This document shows, piece by piece, positions 57,672 to 64,000 of a stretch of DNA of 64,000 nt. The translations under genes were made by a program, and so were the position numbers. How positions within the stretch are numbered: the first letter of the stretch is position 1; every line of letters starts with the position of its first letter. The stretch is taken from the NCBI RefSeq assembly GCF_030817835.1, contig NZ_JAUSZR010000001.1, positions 1 to 64,000 of the forward strand, given 5' to 3'. A model generated the notes under the pieces. It did no database searches. It was not told the DNA's origin and worked only from the letters and a program-made list of their open reading frames with translations. This DNA comes from Pseudarthrobacter sp. W1I19 (lineage in GTDB: Bacteria > Actinomycetota > Actinomycetes > Actinomycetales > Micrococcaceae).

Positions 57672-59324
57672 TTGAACACCGCCCACCCAGTCGACACCGT
57701 CATCCTCTCATCGAGCATCCTTTACGGTGGGGAACTCGAAAGGATAGCGGGCTTTATCGCCGTGTCAGGGAGCCGCATCGCGGCCATAGGGCCGACGGCG
57801 GCAGCAGCGGAGTGGATTGCAGGCGCCGCCCAGGTGATCGATGTGGGGGACGCCACCGTCACCCCGGGGCTGATCGACGCCCACATCCACCCGATACTCG
57901 GCCTGAGCATCGCGCGCGGCCTGGATCTGAACGGGATCACAGAACTCCACGCCGTCCGGGCAGCACTTGCTGAATATGCCGCAGCAACACCACACCATGT
58001 TGGCAGCGACTGGATATTTGCCTGGGGTATGGATCCGGTGATCTTCGGCGAGGCGGAGTTCAGCAACAGCATCTTCGAAGGCATCCTCGACGGGGAACTT
58101 GTCTACATCACACTTTTCGACGGACACGCAGCCTTGGTATCCGACGCCGGGCTCAGCCACGCCGGAGTGACTGGCAGGGAAGAAGTGGACAGTTCCGGAT
58201 TCGTCGGCTTGTCCGCCAACGGAACGCCGAACGGCATGTTGTACGAGATGGCCGCCATGGACCTCGTGCAGGCCAAGCTCCCGCCACTTTCCTTCGACGA
58301 GAGGGTGGATGAACTCGACCGCCTGCTGCGTGCCATGGCCGGATGCGGTCTCGTAGCCGGGCAGATGCTGGACTTCGGCCATGCCGACTCCCTCGACGTC
58401 CTGGAAGCCTTGGAGGAACGGGGAGACCTGGCCATTCGCCTCAGGATCTCGCCGTGGGTCATGCCCGGAGCCAATCAGGAGGACCTGAATGCACTTCTGG
58501 CCATGCAGGGCCGCCACGGACGACGCTGGCACGTGCGTGGCATCAAACTCATGATGGACGGCACGATCGACAACGGCACCGCCTGGCTGTTCGACCCGGA
58601 CTCTCACGGAGAATCCCGGCACCCGTTGTGGCCCCAGCCTGCCGAGCTCGCGGCGGCCATGAGGTTTTTCCACGAGAACGGGATCCCCACCGCCACCCAC
58701 GCCATCGGGGACAAGGCCGTCTCATTCATTGCCCAGACCATCGCCGCGCTTCCCCGGAACGGGACAGTGCACCGCATTGAGCACATCGAATCCATCCCCG
58801 ACCAAGTGCTGACCCAGATCATTGACGCTGGCGCCACCACCAGCCTTCAGCCAACCCACTGTGCCCTGTACAGCCGCGCCGACCACGCCGACAACTGGTC
58901 ACGCCGCCTCGGCACCGAACGCGCAAACCACGCCTGGCGCACCCGCGACCTTCGGGATGCCGGAGCGGTCGTTGCCCTCGGCTCAGACTGGCCCATCGCC
59001 CCCTTCGACCCGCGCGGTATCATCGCCGCTGCCCAAACACGCCGACCAGCCGGCAGGCCCGACATAAAACCGGTACAACCCCGGCAGGCACTTTCCGCGC
59101 GCGCAGCCTTGGAGGGTTATACCGCCCAATACTGGGAATCCGTTGGCGAAAAGGGAGGCACCTTAGTCGTCGGCGCGCGGGCTGATCTGACAGTATTTGG
59201 CCTGGATCCGCTGACCACGGCCCCCGACGAGTTCGCGCTGGCTCCTATCCTCCTCACCATGGTGGACGGGGAGATCGTCGCCGATCACCGAACAGCTGCA
59301 GCGGCCGCCGGTCCGAGCACCTGA
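57672..59324 (+). CDS. YtcJ-type amidohydrolase (Amidohydro_3)
   Basis: 550 aa from TTG 57672 (MNTAHPVDTVILSSSILYGG), selected because AGGAG stands seven bases upstream at 57660. Metal-dependent TIM-barrel hydrolase: VTPGLIDAHIHPILGLSIAR carries HxH, KLMMDGTIDNGTAWL the middle acidic site, TATHAIGDKAVS and HRIEHIESI later metal His residues, and LGSDWPIAPFDPR the final catalytic Asp. It hydrolyses a C-N bond in a cyclic or linear amide; substrate unknown. It fits with the adjacent permease as an import-and-hydrolysis unit. Confidence 0.92.
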   Translation: MNTAHPVDTVILSSSILYGGELERIAGFIAVSGSRIAAIGPTAAAAEWIAGAAQVIDVGDATVTPGLIDAHIHPILGLSIARGLDLNGITELHAVRAALAEYAAATPHHVGSDWIFAWGMDPVIFGEAEFSNSIFEGILDGELVYITLFDGHAALVSDAGLSHAGVTGREEVDSSGFVGLSANGTPNGMLYEMAAMDLVQAKLPPLSFDERVDELDRLLRAMAGCGLVAGQMLDFGHADSLDVLEALEERGDLAIRLRISPWVMPGANQEDLNALLAMQGRHGRRWHVRGIKLMMDGTIDNGTAWLFDPDSHGESRHPLWPQPAELAAAMRFFHENGIPTATHAIGDKAVSFIAQTIAALPRNGTVHRIEHIESIPDQVLTQIIDAGATTSLQPTHCALYSRADHADNWSRRLGTERANHAWRTRDLRDAGAVVALGSDWPIAPFDPRGIIAAAQTRRPAGRPDIKPVQPRQALSARAALEGYTAQYWESVGEKGGTLVVGARADLTVFGLDPLTTAPDEFALAPILLTMVDGEIVADHRTAAAAAGPST

Positions 59325-59418
59325 ACCGCTCGATCGAACAGACTTATACGCGCAGGCTGCTTAGGCCCAAGCCCGAGACTACGGCCGTGAAAAGATACTC
59401 ATTCCCCCGGGTCCTGCT

Positions 59419-59448
59419 GTAGACGCTTCGTATACAACAAGTCTATAG
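59419..59448 (+). promoter_or_regulatory. GntR-like operator and promoter, second copy
   Basis: CTGTAGA, four bases, TCGTATACAAC, then AAGTC and TATAG. At least 18 of the first 22 positions equal the 55395 region. Downstream is the 76-aa gene at 59519. Confidence 0.5.
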
Positions 59449-59518
59449 TTAACCGTGACCATCGCCACACGGGACGCGATGAAGCGGTACAGCGTAATCA
59501 TCGACAGGGGTACTAATC

Positions 59519-59749
59519 ATGACCTTGATTCAGAAGTCAGAAACGACGCTCGAAGTAGACGCCGACGATGCCTCCACGCTTCAGGAGGACCTTGGCGCGG
59601 CAGTGGCAATTGCTTCGAATGCCTGCCTCAACCGCGGGGGCGGAGTGCTTGTTACGCAACACGACTACTGGTCTTTCACTGTTTGCGTGTCTCCGAACAT
59701 CCCTAGTGGGCACACCGTCCAGCGACAGGCCTGGCGTCTCGCATGTTAG
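59519..59749 (+). CDS. small protein, 76 aa
   Basis: MTLIQKSETTLEVDADDAST, then a helix (LQEDLGAAVAIASNACL) and GGGVLVTQHDYWSFTVCVSP. The second half looks like a small alpha/beta sheet protein with an aromatic core. AGGGG lies upstream of the ATG, and an operator-like promoter precedes it. No named family recognised. Co-regulation with the HpaB cluster is inferred from the shared promoter element. Confidence 0.55.
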   Translation: MTLIQKSETTLEVDADDASTLQEDLGAAVAIASNACLNRGGGVLVTQHDYWSFTVCVSPNIPSGHTVQRQAWRLAC

Positions 59750-60038
59750 CCGGAGAAGCTTTGTTCATGCCAAGGCCTCCTGTGGGCTCAAGAGTCCTCG
59801 CTCCCTGCGCCGTGGATCCTTGGGGCATGTACCAAGGAAATGAAGATTCTGCCGGGGAGGGTAAGGCGGAGGGTTGGCTGGGACCCGAGGCATCAGTGCG
59901 CATTTGGCCAAATTCGCAGGAGTTGTGATTCCGGTGGACGCCTGCGACGATGGCTGCCATTTTTGCGAAGGGCCTGAAACGGACTAACTATGCTTGATGC
60001 CCGGCCACGAGACTGGGTCCTGGCTAGCTTTCTGAAGA
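59750..60038. other. intergenic gap
   Basis: About 290 bases with open frames on both strands but no ribosome site and no family likeness; nothing supported. Confidence 0.4.
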
Positions 60039-60079
60039 CCGACGGCGGGAGGAGCGCTTGAGGCCCCTCCCGCCGTCGG
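60039..60079 (-). terminator. terminator of the SIS-domain gene
   Basis: 14-bp perfect stem CCGACGGCGGGAGG / CCTCCCGCCGTCGG with a 13-base loop, 11 bases beyond the stop of the minus-strand gene. Confidence 0.7.
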
Positions 60080-60089
60080 ATGCGTTCTG

Positions 60090-61106
60090 CTAGTACGGGA
60101 ACTGCCACATGTAGCGTCGTCCTTCCAGCGAGTAACCCCGTACCGCCTCATAGTGGGCGGCGAGCCGGAACGCGATGGTGTAGAAGACAAGGGGTGCGAC
60201 GAAGGCGCGCATTTCCTGGGGAATGCCGGGAAGCTCGAGCTCCCTGCTGTCCACCCGGAAGGTTTCCCCGCCGTACTCCTCGAGAAAACGTTCCGCGCGT
60301 TCGGCCATCGGGCGGGTTTCATCTTCGGTCAGGTAAAGGATGCTTTTGGTGTCCTTGTCGAACACTTCGAACGGGCCTTGGAAAAACTCGTTCGCATTGA
60401 TGGTTGCCGCGTGCATCCACTGCATCTCCTGGAGGAAGCAGCTGGTGAATGTGCTGCCCATGCCCTGCAGTGATCCTGAAGCGATGAGGTACGTCACGGG
60501 TACGTCCTTCATGTTGCCGGCGATCTTGGCGGCGTAGGGCTCGAATCCGCGAACCGCGGCCTCGGTGGCTGCCGGCAGTGCAGCGAGGGCCGAGAGCTCT
60601 GCGGACACGTTTTGGCCTTCGCGTTCCAGTATGGCCAAGGCGAGCAGTTGCAGGAGGATCTGGTTCCCGTCCCCGGTTTTGGCGATCAAGGCCCTGGTGA
60701 CTGCTTTTGCAAGGGTTCCTTCAGGGTTCAGTGTCACTGCCACTACGGCTGCCCCCCGCTCCTGTGCCCAGGAGGCTGCCCTTGCTGTTTCGGGGGTCAT
60801 GCCGGCGGCTGAGAGGGAGATAACCAGAGCGCCTGGCCCTACTCCGGGCGATGCGCGGTAGTAAAACTCGTCCGAGTTAACAGAGGTCACGGGCGTTGTT
60901 GCCCGCCGGTCGAGGAAGTACTGCGCGGCGTGCAGGCCGGAGAGTGAGCCTCCGGCACCCACGAGGTAGACCCTTTTGAGTTCCGGCAGGCCCGATATGT
61001 AGGACCTGATGTCAGGCCAGAGGGTGAGGGCATGCTCCTGTGAGCCGCGGATGTCGCCTGGGATTTCCTTGACAGGTTGTACTCCGATGAAGGTTCCGTC
61101 GGTCAT
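60090..61106 (-). CDS. SIS-domain protein, FrlB-like fructosamine-6-phosphate deglycase
   Basis: 338 aa with two sugar-isomerase (SIS) domains: RVYLVGAGGSLSGLHAAQYF near 45, TSVNSDEFYYRAS, VISLSAAGMTPETARAASWA near 95, and YLIASGSLQGMGSTFTSCFL in the second domain. INANEFFQGPFEVFDKDT matches the FrlB/AgaS-type active-site region. FrlB-type enzymes split fructosamine 6-phosphate into glucose 6-phosphate and the amine. Identity is supported by the FrlD-like kinase nearby. The gene follows the binding-protein gene on the same strand. Confidence 0.85.
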   Translation of the reverse strand: MTDGTFIGVQPVKEIPGDIRGSQEHALTLWPDIRSYISGLPELKRVYLVGAGGSLSGLHAAQYFLDRRATTPVTSVNSDEFYYRASPGVGPGALVISLSAAGMTPETARAASWAQERGAAVVAVTLNPEGTLAKAVTRALIAKTGDGNQILLQLLALAILEREGQNVSAELSALAALPAATEAAVRGFEPYAAKIAGNMKDVPVTYLIASGSLQGMGSTFTSCFLQEMQWMHAATINANEFFQGPFEVFDKDTKSILYLTEDETRPMAERAERFLEEYGGETFRVDSRELELPGIPQEMRAFVAPLVFYTIAFRLAAHYEAVRGYSLEGRRYMWQFPY

Positions 61107-61179
61107 TGTTGTTCCTCTGCTTTCGGGGACGTCCCCGGTTGGTGCGGCCGGCTGGTTTCCGGCCGTGTTTGGTCAGGTT

Positions 61180-62048
61180 TTACTTGGCTGCGGTCGGGGC
61201 CGCTGTTGCGGTCTGCTCGGCTTTGGGCAGGTACTGCTCGGGCATCGGGGAGCCCGGGAACCACTTCTGGTACAGGGTCTTCCAGGTGCCGTCTTCCATG
61301 GCTTCGGCCAGGGCGTCGTTCAGTGCTTCTTTGAGGGCTGTCTTGTCCTTGGCGATGGCGAAACCTGCGGGTGCGTCGAAGGAGGGGATGTCGGCAACAC
61401 TGACCAGGCCGTGCTGCTCGGTGTAGTCCTGGGCGGTCTCGTAGTGAGGAAGTGGGCGTCTGCTGAGCCGCTGTTGACCGCTGCGATGGCTGAGTTGTTG
61501 TCCGGGAACCGGTCCAGGCTGGCGGTGGGGAAGTTCTTGACTGCGTAGGCTTCCTGAAGGGTGCCCTGCACCACGCCGAGGCGCTTTCCGGACAGGCCTT
61601 CTACGTCCTTGATGCCGGAATCCTTGGTGGTCAGGACCGTGAGGTAGCCGGCGAGGTAGCCGTTGGAGAAGTCCACGGTTTCCTTGCGCTTGTCGGTGAT
61701 GCCGATCGCGGCGACGCCGACGTCGAACTGTCCGTTGGCCACGGCGGGCAGGATCGCGGAGAAGTCCTGGCCGGTGAAGACGACGTTGTCCACTCCTGCC
61801 CGCTTGGCAACGTCCTTGAAAAGCTCAACATCGAAACCGGTGTAGTTGCCTTGTGCATCCGCGAAGGCATAGGGCTTCAGGTCGCCGACGCTGGCAACCC
61901 GGACAGTGTCCGGCTGGATCAATGCGTAAGGGTTATCAGCGGAGGGGGTTGAAGCGGGGCTGCCCCCGCATGCGGTGGCAAGGCTGGCAGCTACCGCGGC
62001 CATGGCCATCGCCAGGCCGCGGCGGAACTTCTGGGAACGAGTGCGCAT
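61180..62048 (-). pseudogene. amino-acid-type solute-binding lipoprotein, frameshifted
   Basis: About 289 codons over two frames. Lipobox LATAC (Cys27), then [60 protein letters not shown] and [15 protein letters not shown], all SBP_bac_3 motifs. The frame fails near 61446 in ADAHFL; the other frame continues with [20 protein letters not shown] and ends [20 protein letters not shown]. One missing base (C in the coding strand) explains it. When intact it would bind a fructosyl amino acid or other amino compound for import; its permease and ATPase are not in the window. Confidence 0.85.
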
Positions 62049-62326
62049 AGGTTTTTCCGATCTCCGGGAGAGGTGGCTGTCACAAGCTGAACTCGAGGAC
62101 TGATTGCTGAGCTGTTGTGAGAGCGTTTTCAGGTATTGCCAAAACTACATTCTCAAATTCCCGTCCGTCAAGAGGGTGGCGCCAGGTGTCGTTGAGACAC
62201 GAAATCGCCGAAGCTATAGGGGAAAAGGAGCCTCGCAGGCATCTGTATGGGCAACTCCACGGTAGCCACGACTGGACTTTCTGCGAACGCTCTCATAACC
62301 TGAGGCGAGATTACTTGGGAGGCAAG
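62049..62326. promoter_or_regulatory. divergent control region of the fructosamine-like locus
   Basis: 278 bases between the divergent binding-protein and kinase genes, which must hold both promoters. I see no clear hexamer pair and no long palindrome of the LacI type. An open frame through it (from 62117) is only an upstream extension of the kinase. Confidence 0.4.
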
Positions 62327-63151
62327 ATGGTTTCGATCCTGACAGCGAGGGATAACGTTGTTGACTGCTACTTGGATGAGGGGCAGGTTTTTCCAGGCGG
62401 CAACGCACTGAATGTGGCTGTACACGCACGGCGTGCGGGAGCACGGACAGCCTATGCCGGCACGGTCGGGACAGATCCGGCGGGAGCTTTTATCCAAAGC
62501 TCCCTGGCCCGGGAGGGGGTGTCCACGGACTTTCTGCAGGTCCGGCCCGGCAGCACCGCATACTGCGTGATTGAAAGGAACGACGGCGACCGGGTGTTCC
62601 GCGAAGTGGGGCTCGGAGTCTCCCAGGCTGAATACGACGGCGGGTTCCTCTCGCCGTCGTCCGGCTTTCACGCTGTCCACCTCAGCGTCTCCAGCCTCCT
62701 GGAAGATTTGGCACCGGAACTCGCATCTGTTTCCCGCCTGTCTTTCGACTTCTCCACCAACAGGGACGCTGCCCTGCTTTCTGCGGTGGCACCGCACTGT
62801 TATCTGGCGTCCTTCTCGGGAGGAGACCTGACCAGGCCTGAGGCTCTCGATCTTGCGAGGCAGGCCACTGCCCTCGGTGCCACCTGGGCCCTGGTAACGC
62901 GGGGAGCAGAGGGCGCCGTCCTTGCGGGCCGGGAACACACCTGCGAGGCCCCGGCGGCAAACACGACTGTGGTGGACACCCTGGGGGCCGGTGATACGTT
63001 CATCGCCACGGTTTTGACGGAGCTCCTCAAAGCCACAAATCCACGCGAGGCCTTAACCATGGCATCAGAAGCTTCCGCCCTCACCTGCAGCAGGCTCGGA
63101 GCCTTCGGACAGGGCGAATCACTGACCGCCGTGCCCCTGCCGGCAGGGTAG
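62327..63151 (+). CDS. PfkB-family sugar kinase, FrlD-like (fructoselysine kinase type)
   Basis: 274 aa from ATG 62327, fixed by GGGAGG five bases upstream. The start MVSILTARDNVVDCYLDEGQ, then VFPGGNALNVAVHARRAGA closely resembles the opening of E. coli FrlD. PfkB signatures: GTVGTDPAGAF near 46 and DTLGAGDTFIA with the catalytic base Asp223. FrlD kinases phosphorylate the 6-OH of fructosamines (Amadori products) for cleavage by FrlB. With the SIS protein this makes a compact two-step pathway; the amine partner is unknown. Confidence 0.88.
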   Translation: MVSILTARDNVVDCYLDEGQVFPGGNALNVAVHARRAGARTAYAGTVGTDPAGAFIQSSLAREGVSTDFLQVRPGSTAYCVIERNDGDRVFREVGLGVSQAEYDGGFLSPSSGFHAVHLSVSSLLEDLAPELASVSRLSFDFSTNRDAALLSAVAPHCYLASFSGGDLTRPEALDLARQATALGATWALVTRGAEGAVLAGREHTCEAPAANTTVVDTLGAGDTFIATVLTELLKATNPREALTMASEASALTCSRLGAFGQGESLTAVPLPAG

Positions 63152-63278
63152 GGGAGTAAAGAATCGCAAGGTTGCCTTGTGGAGGGACGCGGCGAATTGT
63201 GAAGGTAAGCTACTGACCCGCAGGCTTTCGGCTGCGCATGCCGCCCCCCATACCCTTTTGACGACGGAAAGACCCCTC

Positions 63279-64000
63279 ATGGCGCCACCTCCCAGGATCA
63301 CCATCACCCAGGTTGCAGCTGAAGCGGGTGTCAGCACGGCTACGGCCGGGAGGGCCCTTGGCGGTTACGGATACGCGAGCGATGAGGTGGCAGCGCGGGT
63401 CCAGGCTGCAGCCCGGAAACTGGGCTACAAGCCCAACATGCTCGCCCGCAGCCTCGTCACCGGCCGCAGCCAGACCATCGGCGTCGTCGCCGCCGATATC
63501 GACAACGCCTTTTACGCCCGGGTCCTGCGCGGGATCGGTGACGTGGCACGGTCGCGTGGATTCGGCGTCATCCTCACCAACAGTGATGAGAACCTCGACC
63601 GCGAAAAGGAAGCCGTCCAACTGCTCCTTGAAAAACGCGTCGACGGGCTCATCATCACTCCCTGCGACGTCCATGGATCCGAGCATCTCCGCAATCTCAT
63701 TGCCGGCGGGTGCCCGGCAGTCCAGATAGACCGGGCAGCCTACGACCTGGCAGCAGACTCCGTGACAGTAGACAACCGCGGTGCAGCCCGCGAAGCGGTG
63801 GCCCACCTGCTCACAGCGGGCCACAAACGGGTAGGAATCATCGCTGAACTTGAACAAATCGACAATGGCAGCCTCGCGGACTTCGTAGCCCAAGCAGCCG
63901 TTTCGCCCCTAACCGGGGAAACGCTGTATCCAAGCTGGCAGCGGCTGCTCGGATACCTCGACGCCCACCGTGACGCCGGCGTCCCCGTGCAGACCCAACT
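63279..64000 (+). CDS. LacI-family regulator, 5' part only
   Basis: Open from ATG 63279 (GGAAAG upstream) to the window edge, 240 codons. N-terminal LacI HTH: ITITQVAAEAGVSTATAGRA, LGGYGYASDEVAARVQAAAR, and KLGYKPNMLARSLVTGRSQT for the hinge. The ligand domain follows (IGVVAADIDNAFYARVLRGI, VDGLIITPCDVHGSEHLRNL, AVAHLLTAGHKRVGII). The usual Val-Ser-Thr-Ala-Thr recognition helix is intact. Most likely controls the fructosamine-like genes just upstream, with a sugar or sugar-phosphate inducer. The end lies outside the window. Confidence 0.92.
   Translation, partial: MAPPPRITITQVAAEAGVSTATAGRALGGYGYASDEVAARVQAAARKLGYKPNMLARSLVTGRSQTIGVVAADIDNAFYARVLRGIGDVARSRGFGVILTNSDENLDREKEAVQLLLEKRVDGLIITPCDVHGSEHLRNLIAGGCPAVQIDRAAYDLAADSVTVDNRGAAREAVAHLLTAGHKRVGIIAELEQIDNGSLADFVAQAAVSPLTGETLYPSWQRLLGYLDAHRDAGVPVQTQ

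Noticed and set aside
62117..62326. 70-residue N-terminal extension of the FrlD-like kinase
   Set aside because: GGGAGG directly precedes ATG 62327 and the kinase fold begins there; the extension covers the divergent promoter region.
63210..63893. 227-aa minus-strand frame near the right end
   Set aside because: Antisense shadow of the LacI-family gene, which reads cleanly on the plus strand to the window edge.

Overview
The window looks like chromosomal DNA of a high-GC Gram-positive bacterium of the Micrococcaceae, closest in style to Arthrobacter or Pseudarthrobacter. The grounds are the rRNA leader and spacer architecture without spacer tRNAs, the CopD-CtaG fusion gene, high-GC codon use and typical actinobacterial families (DUF3040, DUF559, MHS transporters). 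The genus is an inference; no database was consulted.

Layout. 1-5840: a complete rRNA operon (16S, 23S, 5S) with long complementary processing arms around 16S and 23S and a strong terminator. 6.3-15.6 kb: core or housekeeping genes (HU protein, CopD/CtaG copper and oxidase assembly protein, thioredoxin-NHL protein, DUF559 protein, membrane protein, HerA-like ATPase, GNAT). 15.6-24.1 kb: a large FAD/NAD(P)-binding protein and, divergently, a tightly coupled operon of an amino-acid-type ABC transporter, a DUF1684 protein and two luciferase-like flavin monooxygenases. It resembles operons that import and oxidatively dismantle S-substituted cysteines or similar amino-acid derivatives.

25-41.5 kb is an accessory stress and detoxification region: alpha/beta hydrolases, VOC protein, SnoaL-like protein, SDR, two TetR regulators with a NemR-like Gly-Cys-Leu motif, a metallo-beta-lactamase-fold protein, nitronate monooxygenase, DJ-1/Hsp31-like protein, a frameshifted MFS transporter, a disulfide oxidoreductase, several very small genes, DUF3040 and a GH15 enzyme. 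Five related palindromes (core TAGAC-N5-GTCTA) lie at the promoters of the SDR, both TetR genes, the DJ-1 gene and an unknown 240-aa gene, so these look like one electrophile-responsive regulon. This is the most interesting signal in the window.

41.5-48.5 kb is a mobile or defence-like segment: a dif-like 28-mer, a frameshifted AbiTii-like gene, a frameshifted serine recombinase, and a translationally coupled pair of a coiled-coil protein and a DUF4041/GIY-YIG protein. 48.5-59.7 kb holds a catabolic cluster: two paralogous GntR regulators, an HpaB-type flavin monooxygenase with its flavin reductase, a cupin, DUF2848, a nitrilase-family amidase, MHS and APC transporters, a TetR regulator and a YtcJ-type amidohydrolase. 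60.1-64 kb looks like an Amadori-product (fructosamine) utilisation locus: a FrlB-like SIS deglycase, a frameshifted solute-binding lipoprotein, a FrlD-like kinase and a LacI regulator cut by the window end.

Four otherwise well-conserved genes carry single-base indels (near 35001, 43662, 44665 and 61446). This may be real decay or uncorrected sequencing error.
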